Assembly: GCA_023548195.1 (NCBI GenBank)
Contig: JAJHZJ010000496.1
Coordinates: 6,558,702 to 6,622,701 of the forward strand
Direction of reading: 5' to 3'
Length of the DNA stretch: 64,000 nt
From: Bettongia penicillata ogilbyi
Taxonomy: Eukaryota; Chordata; Mammalia; Diprotodontia; Potoroidae
In this document: piece by piece, positions 11,880-22,876 of the stretch
How positions within the stretch are numbered: the stretch's first letter is position 1
Layout: every line of letters begins with the position of its first letter
Notes under the pieces: model-generated
What the model was told of the DNA's origin: nothing
Seen by the model: only the letters and a program-made list of their open reading frames with translations
Database searches by the model: none
Position numbers and translations under genes: made by a program

Positions 11880-12110
11880 CTAAACTGGAATGCTATCACC
11901 TCCATTAGCCTTATTAGCATTTGTTCCTATGGCCCACTTGACTTTCCCTCTTTTGGATATCTGGCTGTACATAGTAACCACATCATTGTGGTTGGTGATG
12001 TTGTGATCTTTCTTGTATAGTTCTTCTGTATATTCTTGCCACCTCTTAATCTTTTCTATATGTGTTAAGTGCCTAACATTTTTTATCATGCCCATATTTG
12101 CATGAAGCAT
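11880..12110 (-). pseudogene. RTE reverse-transcriptase fragment (linker and RT start)
   Basis: A 76-residue open stretch contains RWQEYTEELYKKDHN and, about 40 residues later, VKWAIGTNANKANGGDSIPV. These match the segment between endonuclease and reverse transcriptase of BovB-type RTE proteins, including the K(A/S)xGxDxIP block that precedes RT. It lacks the rest of the RT fingers and the catalytic YxDD region in frame, so it is a broken piece of the ORF, not a gene. Position and orientation agree with the endonuclease fragment to its right. Confidence 0.8.
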
Positions 12111-12410
12111 TCCCTTGATGTCAATCTTTTTCCTTGAAGCGATCTCTTTTCTTTCCCACTCTATTTTTTCCTTCTATTTATTTGCATCATTCATTTGAGA
12201 AAACCTAATTGATCTTTGCTTTTCTTTGGATTTCTACATTCAGTTAAGTATGTCTTTCCTTTTCTTTGTTTTTACATTTAGCTTTCCTTCTTTCCTTAAC
12301 TGTTTGTAAAGCCTCAATTAGATAACCATTTTGCTTTCTTGATCATTTTTTTTCTTTTGGATATTTCTTTGTTGCTGCATCGTGTGCAATAAGTTCTGCA
12401 GATACTCTGT

Positions 12411-12641
12411 CTATCCCTTAAATCGAGTCATTATTTCCCTTTCATATTTATACAAGATGTTATTTAGGTCATACCTATATGGTCTAATGGTTTTCCTTAC
12501 TTTCTTCAATTTGAGTCTCAATTTTACAACAAGAAGCTCATGATTTGAGCCACCATAGGCTATAGGGCTTGTTGTAACTGAATGTTTAAAGCTTCCCCAC
12601 CTTTGGTTGTATATAAGCAACGTGACTTTGATATTGACCAT
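12411..12641 (-). pseudogene. RTE apurinic endonuclease C-terminal fragment
   Basis: The open stretch has YNQRWGSFKHSVT and, 10 residues on, a GSNHELLVVKLRLKLKK block. This corresponds to the SDH motif of the APE-type endonuclease, with the aspartate replaced by asparagine, followed by the basic RLKLKK run and the RPYRYDL segment typical of BovB-type RTE. It lies upstream of the RT fragment in the minus-strand direction, as expected. Loss of the aspartate and flanking stops show it is dead. Confidence 0.8.
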
Positions 12642-13124
12642 CTGGTAACGTCCATGGGTAGAGTTGCTTTTGGGTTTTTGAAAAAGAGTAGTTGCTGTGA
12701 CCAGTGGATTATCTCAACAAAACTCTATTAGTTTCTGCCATGCTTCTTTTTGTACCCCAAAGAAAACATGCCTATCATCCCAATTTTCTTTTGGTTTCCT
12801 ATGTTAGCTTTTTCTAATCCCCTATGATGAATGTGAAATCTTTTTTGTATTATTTCTAGAGCATTTTGTAGGTCTTTACAGAACTCTGATCAGTTTTGAC
12901 CTCTTGACCATCAGTGGTTAGAGCATAGACTTGTGTTACTGTGATGCTGAATGATTTCTTTTTGCCTTGAAAAGATATTATTTATTATTTTTGAGATTAT
13001 ACCCTAGTATTGCTTTTCTTGCCCTCTTATTGGTTATGAAGGCAACTTTATTTCTTCTAAGTTGTTGTTGCCTACAGTAGTATATGAAGTGATCACCTGA
13101 ATTAAATTCACTCATTCCTATCTA

Positions 13125-13192
13125 TTTAAGATGAGTCTTGCTGACTCCGGGCCTGGCATTTTATCCATTCTACCACCTAGCTGCTCCTTAAG
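13125..13192 (-). repeat. SINE head, antisense, nested in or beside the RTE
   Basis: Plus-strand CATTCTACCACCTAGCTGCT is the inverse of the marsupial SINE head (AGCAGCTAGGTGGTAGAATG). Only the tRNA-like part is kept. It marks the 5' limit of the recognisable RTE. Confidence 0.65.
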
Positions 13193-13379
13193 ATAGTTTT
13201 CCTGTTGACAGATGTCTTGGTAGATTTCTGGGATTCTGTGAACTTGGTTGGGGAAATAGTCCATATTTTTTCACAAACTTCTCACTAAAATTTAACATTT
13301 TGTTCTATTGTAAATATAGGTAACATACATTTGTCTGAGAAGGAATCTATAAGTTTGCCATGAAATTTTAAAAAATGGA

Positions 13380-13500
13380 AAAAACTTGAAGTGATCTAAT
13401 CTTTTGAAAGAGTTTAAGTGACTTGTCCCAGGTTAGAAAGAAGCAGAGTTGATACTCAAAACAAGATCTTCTGAGGCCAGTTGTAGCCCTCCTTCCATTG
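13380..13500 (-). repeat. MIR fragment, antisense
   Basis: AAGTGACTTGTCCCAGGTTA and the following AGCAGAGTTGATACTCAAA match the inverted CORE region. Confidence 0.45.
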
Positions 13501-13909
13501 TAATTTCTACTTCCAATGAAACCTTGTGGGTTCGTTAACTACTGATGAACAGAATTTGGGTGAAGATCACTGGGGAGACGTAGAAGTAATACATTGTGGT
13601 ACATTTACACTATAGACCAACTGTGTAGAAAGAAGAAAAACATGATATATTTGGGGAAGTCCACAGAGCAGTAGTAATGATGAGGTGGTGAAGTGAAAAG
13701 AAATTAGATGTCCAAAGATATATTGGACTTCTGTGTATTCTAAAGGCACAGAGGAAGTTTACATTCCTCATATGCTTTAATGACATTTATCAAAGGGTTG
13801 AGAGGAATTGATTGCAATTCTGTACCCCTAGATTCTGGCCAATGAGGAGAAAATAGTTCTAGGAGTGGAAATAATATAACAGGTGTTGTTGATATAGCAT
13901 ATTAGGTTA
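13501..13909. other. Unique sequence, no feature
   Basis: No repeat, motif or credible open frame seen. Confidence 0.4.
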
Positions 13910-13911
13910 GC

Positions 13912-14095
13912 AAAACTTGCTATTATCTCATTTGATTTAATGCCATTATTATCCCCATTATATAGATAAGAAAAACCAGTCTAAAAGAATTGAATGAACT
14001 TGTCTACAATCACACAGTTAGTAAGTCTCTGAGTTGAAATTCAAATTTGGATCTTCTAGACTACAAGTCTAGTACTCCATTCCTCAATCCCATGA
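13912..14095 (-). repeat. MIR SINE, antisense
   Basis: TTATCCCCATTATATAGATA, CAATCACACAGTTAGTAAGT and a final ACTACAAGTCTAGTACTCCA follow the inverted MIR order. Confidence 0.65.
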
Positions 14096-14304
14096 TGGGG
14101 TGGGATATATCTCAGGGGGAGATCAATTCATTTTCACAGATATCATGCATAACTCATGACTAGATTTGCTATTTGGAAAGAATAGGAATGTAGAATCTTG
14201 AGTCTAGCCAGATACTCTTAAACCTGCAGGCATTAGAGGAATATATCTGTCTGTCTACCTATCTATTTGTCCATTTGTATTTCTATCTTTTTTTTTTTAT
14301 TTAA

Positions 14305-14515
14305 AGTCAGGAAGACCTGAGTTCAAAGCTTTCATCTGACACCAGCTGTGTGACCATGGGTAAATCACTTAAACTCTCTGGGCCTCAGTTTCCCTATCTC
14401 TCAAATGAGATTAATGGCACTCACAGGACCCACCTCATAGAGTTGTAGTGAGATTCTAGTAAGATAATAATATATATAACTTCTTTTACAAAACTTAAAG
14501 TTTTATGCATTTGTC
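14305..14515 (+). repeat. MIR SINE
   Basis: AGTCAGGAAGACCTGAGTTC, CAGCTGTGTGACCATGGGTA and GGGCCTCAGTTTCCCTATCT follow the MIR consensus closely. Confidence 0.75.
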
Positions 14516-14745
14516 AATTAATTTTCAAATACTTATTATGATAGAGAACCATCTTTGGAGCCAGAATCTTTACTCTTTCTAGCCATGAGGGAAAGAAACA
14601 GCTTGACTCTTCTAGTTTTGTAATTTAAAAGATGAACACTCTTCTGCTATACAGCCAATGGAAAAGATCTAATCCCACCCACATGGCAGGGAAACACAGA
14701 ATGTCTTCTCCTAGAAACAATTTGCTGACATAGTAGGCAATCTGG
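14516..14745. other. Unique sequence
   Basis: Short repeat-free stretch with no recognised feature. Confidence 0.35.
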
Positions 14746-14749
14746 GTAT

Positions 14750-14805
14750 GCATCACACACATATGTACATGCATACATATATGCATAAACATATATATGT
14801 GTATA
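14750..14805. repeat. CA/TA-rich simple repeat
   Basis: ACACACATATGTACATGCAT and similar degenerate purine-pyrimidine alternation. Confidence 0.8.
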
Positions 14806-14994
14806 AATGAAGATGATGGAATTGGATCTGTGTTGATTTAAAGTATAACTTCTGGGGGATTTGGAAGAAAAATCAAATTTTCCTATGCTGTACTACATCC
14901 CCCCTTAAAATTTTGCTATTTACAAACCTCTTCTACTTCCTCCCCCCTCCCCCACTATTACTATTGCTACTGCTATTAATAGTAAGTTAGCTAG

Positions 14995-15215
14995 ATTGAG
15001 TGCTAAACTTGGATTCAGGAAAACCTGACTTGAAATCCTGCCTCTGAGACTTACTACTAGCTCTGTAACTCTGGGCAAATCACTTAACTTCTCTCTGCCT
15101 CAGCTTCCCGATGGCAATAATAATAGGACCTACCTCACATCTCTGTTGTGAGGATTCCATGTGATAACATATGATACAAGTACCTGAATAACAAGAAAAT
15201 ATTTGTGACAAGAAG
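14995..15215 (+). repeat. MIR SINE, near full length
   Basis: GTGCTAAACTTGGATTCAGG, GGGCAAATCACTTAACTTCT and CTGCCTCAGCTTCCCGATGG are in MIR order, ending with the CACATCTCTGTTGTGAGGAT 3' part. Confidence 0.75.
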
Positions 15216-15638
15216 TGTGCTGCCACATTGTGAAGTCCTTTGAGTTCTAGGCAAATAAGTATGAACTTACTCTGTAGACATTTCTAAGCAGAGGAATACG
15301 GCTACCAGATAAAACATCTGTTTTTGCAGATATAGTCAGCAGTCCTATTGGAAATATTCACTCAGATAACATTACTCAGTAGGAAACAGTTAAGTGCAGA
15401 GTGATTTTTTTATGATGATTTATTTACTGGAGTTAACATTTGTGTTAACTTAATGAGTCTTCAGCTTTCATGTTAAGAAAAACAGACCATTTAATTCTGG
15501 AACTTTGTTTTAATGCTGTGTCGTTATTTCCTCAGATCATCTCTTAAGTTTCCAGATGAATTGTGCTATTTTCAATGGTAGTTGAAGTGGTGATCAACTT
15601 TTTTTGAAGGCTTCACTTAGGAGGAAAAAAAACCAAAC
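15216..15638. other. Repeat-free AT-rich block with paired GTTAAC
   Basis: About 400 bp with no recognised repeat. It contains GTTAAC at 15432-15437 and again at 15444-15449, separated by 6 bp, resembling a homeodomain (HNF1-like) half-site pair. A regulatory role is only conjecture. Confidence 0.3.
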
Positions 15639-15639
15639 A

Positions 15640-15695
15640 TACACACGTGTGTATATGTATGTATATATCCACATATATGTATGTATTATATATAA
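15640..15695. repeat. TGTA/CATA simple repeat
   Basis: Degenerate TATGTA/CATATA units. Confidence 0.85.
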
Positions 15696-16425
15696 AATGT
15701 AGGAACTCATTATCATTGGCTGTTTAGAAACTGAATAATGGGGAATAACTGAAAAGCATACATGTATTAATCAATCTTGGAGGCGGTGATAGAGAGAGAT
15801 CTATCAAACCAAGTCATGCATACCTACTGCTGGTATAGGACCGATAAATCTAACAAAACCTTGTTAATGGTAGAACAGGCTGGTAACAGCATATCTTTTT
15901 AATGTGGTGTTTGTGAAGCAGTTCTGGTTGGAAGACAATTTAGAAAAGAGAAAACAAACCAGATTACTTGTGAATTTCTAGTCTATACATTACTATAGCA
16001 TCCTCTGGATGAAATCTTCCATATAGGAATTATGGGAAAGGAATATACTTAGATACCTCAATAGATTACAATTTTATCAATGTGGCTGGTTATTCTCTCC
16101 AACAATGGGAATTACCATGAAGTGATGCCTGCTAAGCCAATGAGATTCTGGTCCAAGTCACCTCATGTAATGTAAGGGGGTGTTTCCTTTAGATTCCATT
16201 GATTATGGATAGTCCTTGCCAAAGGAACATGCAACCAACCTTCTCATAAGGAAAGAACCATTTATTACTAAATTATATTTGCTGCTATATTTTGTAGGGC
16301 TGTTTTTAAGAATATTTCAAAGAGATATGTGGCAACGACTATTATGGGCATTCAAGTTATAGTGTAAAGTCCCTTAGCAAGAATGGCAAAATCACAAAGC
16401 AAAACGTGTTCTCCAGGTGACAAAC
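15696..16425. other. Unique sequence, no feature
   Basis: No repeat family or supported coding frame was recognised over this stretch. Confidence 0.4.
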
Positions 16426-16429
16426 TGTT

Positions 16430-16575
16430 AGATAATCCCCAATGAGGAGGGTGATTGCTTCTCTGAACCTCTTCATCTGCAAAATGGAACTGAGTACCTG
16501 CCTACTTCAGAGAACTGGATGGATGAAATGAGATGGTATATGCAAATTTTAGCAACAAATCTTAAACCCTCATCG
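16430..16575 (+). repeat. MIR 3' half
   Basis: TCTGAACCTCTTCATCTGCA followed by AAATGGAACTGAGTACCTGC matches the MIR CORE and 3' part. Confidence 0.55.
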
Positions 16576-16659
16576 AAACTGTAAATCATTGTTATTATTC
16601 ATTAAACACCAGCAAAAATCCTAGACGTACTCAGATTCTCCATACTTTGAAGCACTTAT

Positions 16660-16830
16660 ACACACACATACACACACATATATACGCATATATATACACA
16701 CATATATATAAATACACATGAACATATGTATATACATACATATGAGTGTATATATATATGGGGGGTATGTGTGTGTATGTATGTGTATGTATGTGTGTGT
16801 GTGTGTATGTGTGTGTGTATATACATATGT
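16660..16830. repeat. CA/TA/TG compound microsatellite
   Basis: Runs from ACACACAT units through TATATA to (GTGTAT)n and (TG)n, in alternating purine-pyrimidine sequence throughout. It generates spurious open frames on both strands at 16621-17025. Confidence 0.9.
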
Positions 16831-16839
16831 AAGATCTGG

Positions 16840-17605
16840 GAGAAAATATGGAATGAAATTGAGGAAAGAGTTAATATTATGTGTTGGAAATTCCATAAAA
16901 GAGCAACAAGAACCAGGAAATAGATTAATGATTTGTGAATACCACTTACTGTGGCTGGTTTGTCCTACCCAGCTGAGTGCCAAGGTAAAATATGGAGCAT
17001 AAGCCAAATTTTGAGTGGAATTCATCCCTCTACAGAGAAAAATTTCTCTCTGGAGTGAGCCTCAGTATTAGAAACACAGACTATACTGCCAGGTACAAGT
17101 GAATGGAGGGGGTTGGAAACTCTGCAGGAACATGTATTTAGACACTAGAAACATGAATGGTTAGGGTAAGATGGGGAGCCTTGCAACCCTAATGAGTCCT
17201 TTTGGGAACCTTCTCCAGCTGAACATGACAGGTTATTTTCTAAGTCAACAGCCTATGATGTCTTTTCTCCATTTTGTCATCTGTAATACAATGATGGAGC
17301 TGTTTGTGGAGTATTTATTAAAAAAAAAAAAACAAACCTAGGATTGACACGTATTTGGCAATAGGGTTATTTCTTCACTTGATAAAGTAGATTCTTCCTC
17401 TGTATTTAATTAACATTGCCCAGATAAGTCTTTTGAGACTCCCTAGTTTCATCCTTTGAAATAGTTGGAGCTAAAACAAACAGACATCAGCCACCTACTC
17501 ATTTTAGTCCTTCGATGCCAAATAACTGGTTTGTCATGATGAAGGTTATTTTCATAATGTCACAGATCCATCATTGTCTTGTGGGAAAGAATGGGGATGA
17601 ACTGA
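16840..17605. other. Unique sequence, no assigned feature
   Basis: No repeat recognised except an A-run near 17320-17332. The 17340-17600 part is repeat-free AT-rich DNA. Confidence 0.4.
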
Positions 17606-17609
17606 TGGA

Positions 17610-17830
17610 TGGATAGAGTATTTATTAAGCACTTACTATAGGCCAGGGACTATGTAAGTCTCTGGGAATAGGTAATAAAAATATTCAAATTTAGAGATAC
17701 AAACATTAGTAAGCAAAATAGTTCTTGTACCCCCAAAATTTAATGTTCCATTGGGGAAAGATAACACTAAGGGTGCTGAGAAGAAACACTGCTCTGTAGG
17801 GTAGAAGCCATTGTGGTTGTAGGAGACAGA
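17610..17830 (-). repeat. L2-type LINE 3' end, antisense
   Basis: TATTTATTAAGCACTTACTA then GGCCAGGGACTATGTAAG is the inverted L2 3' terminus. The continuation TTCCATTGGGGAAAGATAAC matches its 3' UTR. Confidence 0.6.
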
Positions 17831-17869
17831 GACCTCCACTATAATAAAAGTTTATTGATGGATTGACTG

Positions 17870-17970
17870 ATTGAGAGTCAGAAGTCATTTATCTGTTTTG
17901 TCATCTGGGCCAAGCCATTTCCATTCTCTTGCCTCTCAGACTTTTCAGCTGTAAAATGGCCATAAATAAT
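17870..17970 (+). repeat. MIR fragment
   Basis: GGGCCAAGCCATTTCCATTC and TTCAGCTGTAAAATGGCC recall the CORE region. Confidence 0.4.
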
Positions 17971-18945
17971 TTGTTACGTAAAGGTGCCCTCTCACCAAAT
18001 GCAGGATTCAAAGCCCTGTGCCACATTTGGCTCTAGGAAGATGAATTCTTCCCCTTCTCCCCTCACCCCCAACGGACAAAATTTAGAAGATACTGATGAC
18101 TACGTTTGCAAGTGCAAAGTCCTTTTATTTTTTTCACATAGAAGTTGTTGGACACAGAGCAATAGAAACATCATAGGACAAGTTTTTCAGGTTTCAAGAT
18201 TTCAGTATGTAATTATTTCACCTCAATTACACTTGTCTGAACGCAAAGGGTAATGAATAGTGGAATTGTGGTATGTTTTTTAAGTTCCTTTTAAAGGCCA
18301 AACTCCAAAAACATTGCAGAGAATTTCATAGCGATATTTCTTGGATTCCAGGAGGACACATAATGACTAGAACTTTTATATTCAGCTGATGCTCTAAATC
18401 TTAACTTTAAAAGTGTCTGGCTAAGATGATAAGAGGTGCAATAGAAGGAAAGAAATGGATGGCTAGATTTTAAATTCTTATAATGAACCTTGTTTCACTA
18501 GGGAGGCTATGAGGGTGAACAGAATAAAATAGGAGATCTCTTTGGTGTTTTCACTTTGAATAGTCATATTTCCCTCTCTCTATGAGCCTCCTGGCCTCTT
18601 CCTTCCCATAACCAGGTTTTTATTTTCTGTGCAGGCAAGTACTTACTATTCAATGCTTATCAGACCTGCTTCCACCTGAAAGAGGCAGGAGCCTATAATA
18701 GTATCCTCAGGAACACAGCAGGGGAATACAGTAGTCAGACTCCAATGGTCCAATGGGTCTATCATCTGATCCAATCCAGCTGTTCCCTTGAATATATATT
18801 TGCAGAATGCAGCTCATCTCTGCCAGCTTTCACCAACCTGTGAGACTCTTATATTGGTGCTCCTACCAGTTTGCCATGTCAGACATAGAATTCACTGGAT
18901 ACTTAAGGGGTAAGGGGTGGGGGTGGGGTGTCATCATATTGCTGG
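17971..18945. other. Unique sequence, no feature
   Basis: Nearly 1 kb without a recognised repeat or credible gene. The frame at 17984-18253 has no splice or start context and no familiar motif. Confidence 0.4.
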
Positions 18946-18949
18946 GTAT

Positions 18950-19095
18950 TCAATTCAATTAAAAGAGTATTTAGTAAACACTTATACTTTGTGCCAGTCA
19001 TTGTGCTAGGTACTGGGAATACAAGGATAAAAATGTAACAGTTCTTGTCCTCAAGTATCATACATTTAAAGGAGGAAGGAATGAAATGCACAGAG
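18950..19095 (-). repeat. L2-type 3' end, antisense
   Basis: TATTTAGTAAACACTTATAC, GTGCTAGGTACTGGGAATAC and CAGTTCTTGTCCTCAAGTAT follow the inverted L2 3' end. Confidence 0.6.
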
Positions 19096-19855
19096 AACTA
19101 AATACAAAAAATAATGTATAAAGTGTTTTTATTTTTCATAGAAGGGAGAATGAATAAACAGACAGAACATGAATGGGTGAGGTCAAAAAGAGCCAGTTGT
19201 AGGAATCGTAATTAAACTTACAAAGTTAAACTTCATAAAGTAAACTTACTTAAAAGGTAAATTTAACTAACAGTCCTATAATTGGCTGTTCCCCACACTT
19301 AGTGCCCTCTCCCCCACCAATTGCTAGGTATATATTGGCTGTATATTATGAAGCATATTATTATATATTCAAGAGCTGAAGTATATAATAATATACTTCA
19401 TGATATGTAATGAAGTATGTAATAATATACTTTATAATGTAAAATAGTATAAAAACTATAATAATAAAACTTAACCTCACAGAGAATCGAATGAAATAAT
19501 ATTTGTAATTTTTTTTATGAAAAAATATCTGGCACGTAGTCAGCACTACAAAAACATTCCATCCTATTATTTTATTTATTATTCCAATTATTTCATTATT
19601 GCCACCTAGTGTCAAAAGGAATGCCCAGCCTCTGACCCTTTTTTGCTACTTTAATTGATTTGAAACTAAAAGAAAATCAGGTACTGACCAGATAATCTCT
19701 TCTATAGTCTTACTGTTCAGTAGAGATAACTACTTTTTCCTAAATTTTTTTTTTTACCAGGCATGCTTTTTTTGGTAGAAGGAGCTCTCTTTACCAGTAT
19801 GCATCAGATCTGTACCTGCTCTGCAATCTGGACCCTTGGGAGCTACTTGGTACAC
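19096..19855. other. Very AT-rich stretch with imperfect hairpins
   Basis: Within it, 19378-19399 is a near-perfect inverted repeat with 9-bp arms (GAAGTATAT / ATATACTTC) and a similar unit follows at about 19412-19433. No repeat family recognised. Confidence 0.5.
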
Positions 19856-19859
19856 AAAA

Positions 19860-19970
19860 ATGATTGACCAGAGGTCACATAGCCAACCTTTAGCAAAAGC
19901 GAAACCTAAACCCCGATATTCTTGACTCTGAGGACAGCTTTCTACCCGTTAAACCTCACTGCCTTTATAA
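19860..19970 (-). repeat. MIR fragment, antisense
   Basis: CAGAGGTCACATAGCCAACC and the following GACTCTGAGGACAGCTTTCT match the inverted SINE. Confidence 0.5.
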
Positions 19971-20395
19971 ATCTTCTGAAAATTTAAATTTACTAATTGC
20001 ATCAGGATGGTAATAAACAAAGAATAATTTGGTTAGATAGACACATGGATTAAATTAGTAACATAATAGAAACATGAGAATAATTAATATACTTACTGAT
20101 CTCACCTTACCCAAGTTCCATTAAGCTTTGAATTGAAACAAAAAGGATAGCTAATGTATATTACCTTCTAGTTTGTAGCTGATAATTAAGATCAAATAGA
20201 AAATGAATTCTCTAATCTAATTGTCTGACATTGGAAATGTTTTCCAAAATTAACCTGGAGTTATTTTTGATAAAATCCAGGTTATTGATACTAAGATGAC
20301 ATGCCCCCAGTTTTCCAGATAAGTCTTGATTTTGAGAAAAGAAGGCAAATTTGGAAACATGCTTTAGGAATGCCTATCAAGTTTGAAGGCAAAAG
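19971..20395. other. Unique AT-rich sequence
   Basis: No feature recognised. Confidence 0.35.
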
Positions 20396-20399
20396 AACT

Positions 20400-20555
20400 C
20401 ATCTATTTTCTTTCAAGCTCCGTGTCTGTGGGCAAGCCATTTATACTCCCTGAGCCTCAGTTTCTGTAAAATAGAGACAATCACATTTGCATGACTTACT
20501 TCATACCATGTTTAAAGGACATTCAAAAATCTAGTTTTATGAAAATGTAAGCTAT
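20400..20555 (+). repeat. MIR SINE 3' half
   Basis: GTGGGCAAGCCATTTATACT then CTGAGCCTCAGTTTCTGTAA match the CORE. Confidence 0.6.
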
Positions 20556-20814
20556 TGTTGCTTTGTGATTTTATTCTTTTTTAGAGCATGTGTACTAATT
20601 TTGGTTTAGAAATCTGTGGTCACCATAGCTAATAACTCCAGTCACTCAGTGTTGAATTCTGTAGTCATGACAACCCAAGACAAGAAGAGAAAATGTTGTC
20701 TGGTCTTTAAAGGTCCCCTTCAACCTCTGTGGTCAGAGTGGCTCGAAAAGGGAGCGAAGGGTCCTCAGAATCATACAGTTTTAAGATAGTTCCAGTCAGT
20801 GGTCTAAATAGCCT

Positions 20815-20975
20815 CATCCTAGCAATTGGAACCAGAAGACCTTGGTTCAAACCCGTTTTCTGTCATTTACATCAATTTGACCGTGGACAAATCCTTAATT
20901 CTCTCTAGATCTCAATCCCTTATTTATAAAAGGAGGAATTACATTTGATAATCCCTTAGTCTTTTACTAGTCGAA
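20815..20975 (+). repeat. MIR SINE
   Basis: CCAGAAGACCTTGGTTCAAA and TTTGACCGTGGACAAATCCT are SINE landmarks in order. Confidence 0.55.
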
Positions 20976-20977
20976 CA

Positions 20978-21110
20978 GCAAAAATTTATTACGTGCCTAG
21001 CACTGTGTACATCTGGCCCTCTGCTAGGCTCTAGAGATACAAAAAGTTAATTTAGTTCCTGCCCATAAGGGGATTCATTTCTAGGGATATACAGAATATT
21101 CAAGACTAAG
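20978..21110 (-). repeat. L2-type 3' end, antisense
   Basis: AAAATTTATTACGTGCCTAG, CTCTAGAGATACAAAAAGTT and GTTCCTGCCCATAAGG follow the inverted L2 3' end. Confidence 0.55.
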
Positions 21111-21229
21111 TATATTCAGGCTATCAAGATAGATATAGATACTCCATACTGCATACAGAATGATTTCGGGAATTCAAAGGGAACACTAATAACCTGGGGA
21201 AAAGGAAAGTGGAAACCTTGAGCAATCCT

Positions 21230-21545
21230 CTTCTTCTCCATAAGTCTCAATTTGATAAACTCTAAAATGAAGAGATTGAATTAGACCAGGCATTTGTTAC
21301 TTTTCCTGTGTTCCAGACCCCTTTGGCAATCTTGAGAAACCTATGGATACTGTCTCAGAATATTGAGATGCAAAAACCATATGCCTAAAATAAAATGCAC
21401 AGGATTAAAAAACAATCCAGTTACATCAAAATGCAGTTATCAGAACTGTTTGTTTTTTAAATTCAAGAATCCCAAGTTGAGAATATTTGCATTAAAATAA
21501 TTTGTTGGTGTCTTCCAGCCTTAAAGCTATTATTCTATGATCCTA
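21230..21545 (+). repeat. MIR split by a second interspersed repeat
   Basis: MIR-like flanks (AAACTCTAAAATGAAGAGAT; CTTCCAGCCTTAAAGCTATT) are separated by a block with GTGTTCCAGACCCCTTTGGC and AAAATAAAATGCACAGGATT. I recall that block as an abundant marsupial repeat but cannot name it. Confidence 0.5.
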
Positions 21546-21955
21546 ATTGTTTAAATTCCTTATTTCATCTCATTCAAAAATCCAGACATAAATCAGCAAT
21601 GAGGGTCTCATTTCTCCCTTCACAGCAGAGGCAACTCTAGCATCTCCATGCCTTGGGATTCTGTCAAAGCAGAGGTAGCATTCTAGAATATGTATTTGTT
21701 AAGTTTCCATTGGGGACAGTTATAAATAGCCAAGAAAGGAATGAACTACAAAACACTGCTTAAACAACATAGGTATATTCCACGTGGGATAAGTTCTTTT
21801 TTCCATCATATGTAGGTTTTTTAAAGAAAAGCCAAAAAAAAAAAAAAAACCCACCACCACCAACAACAACAGTAATTTACTGCCTCTTCTTGTTATATAT
21901 GTTTCTTTGGGAACAATTTTGTTGCTATATGCACTCACAATAAGTTTCTAACTAA
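21546..21955. other. Unique sequence
   Basis: No feature apart from an A-run near 21833-21849 followed by a short CCACCAACAA patch. Confidence 0.35.
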
Positions 21956-21959
21956 ACTC

Positions 21960-22190
21960 CAGAGATTGTTCAATTCAGTTCAAGTAGCTATTATGAAGCA
22001 TCCATGAATCAATGAACAATTATTTGTTAAAAACCTACTTTGTGACAGGCATTGTGCTTGTCCATTAATCATCTAACCAAAGAGCATTTATTAAGCACCT
22101 ACTGTGTGTGCTGGGCATACAAGGATGAATGATCAAATAATTCCTACTCTCAAGAAACTTCTAACAGAGGAGACAAATTTATATATGTGT
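21960..22190 (-). repeat. Two overlapping L2-type 3' ends, antisense
   Basis: Two successive termini are visible: TTATTTGTTAAAAACCTACT with GACAGGCATTGTGCTTGTCC, then CATTTATTAAGCACCTACTG with GCTGGGCATACAAGGATGAA. Confidence 0.6.
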
Positions 22191-22194
22191 GCAG

Positions 22195-22270
22195 TATGTA
22201 TGTGTGTATATACATATATATTTATATATATGTAGATCAAGGATAAATAAAATAAATGAATAAATACAGA
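22195..22270. repeat. TA/TG and ATAA simple repeat
   Basis: TATGTGTGTATATACATATA followed by AATAAA units. Confidence 0.8.
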
Positions 22271-22309
22271 TTATACAAAATGATTAAATAAAACTTTCTA
22301 GTTTTGGTA

Positions 22310-22470
22310 TTTTTGGAGGTACAAATAAATGCCAGGCACTGTGGCAGCCACTGGGGAGACAAAGACAAGAACAAAAATTCCCTCAAGGCATTTAGAGTTT
22401 ATTGAAAAAAAATTACATATAGACAGGTAAGAAACCATAAAATATGCACAGAGGGGCTCATTTAGCTTTG
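22310..22470 (-). repeat. L2-type 3' end, antisense
   Basis: AAATGCCAGGCACTGTGGCA, CCACTGGGGAGACAAAGACA and CCCTCAAGGCATTTAGAGTT match the inverted L2 3' UTR. Confidence 0.55.
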
Positions 22471-22474
22471 ATAT

Positions 22475-22690
22475 CTGGGAAAACTTCTGAACAATTAGAG
22501 CTGTCCAAAAGTGAAATGAGATGTCTGAAGCAATGATGAGTTACACCTCTTTGGAGGTGCACAAGTGGAGGATAGACAGCCACATGTGATACGGGTGATT
22601 ATGTTGAAATGGGGATTCTTTTGTTGAACAGCTTGGATTAGGTAGCTGCAGAGGTCCCTTCTAGTTCTGAAGTTCTGTAATCCAATGATT
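22475..22690 (+). repeat. CR1/L3-type 3' end
   Basis: TTCTGAACAATTAGAGCTGT, CCAAAAGTGAAATGAGATGT and AGGTCCCTTCTAGTTCTGAA follow the CR1-like 3' end. Confidence 0.65.
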
Positions 22691-22876
22691 AAATAAAATA
22701 ATAATTAAAAAAAATACTATTAGGTTGGGGCTTCAGAGAGAGAAATAACAACTAAGCACATCAGAAAAGGGCCCATATATGAGGCAGTATTTGAGCTGAA
22801 CCTTTAAGATATCTGAGCCAAGATGGAGAGGGAGAACAATTCAGATAGATACATAGGTAGATTCATGGATTGATGG

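Larger units (their letters stand above)
10413..13120 (-). mobile_element. RTE (BovB-type) LINE, minus strand, decayed
   Basis: The 3' end lies at the left: plus-strand CAGTTATGTCCTACTCTTTG followed by TGACCCC is the inverted RTE/BovB 3' terminus. Moving right come the reverse transcriptase and endonuclease regions, both with protein fragments readable on the minus strand (11880-12110 and 12411-12641). Length of about 2.7 kb suggests a nearly complete 3' two-thirds to full element. Many stops and frameshifts make it inactive. A SINE is inserted near its 5' end at 13125-13192. Confidence 0.8.

Noticed and set aside
16621..17025. 134-residue frame rich in His/Thr/Tyr
   Set aside because: Largely translates the CA/TA microsatellite.
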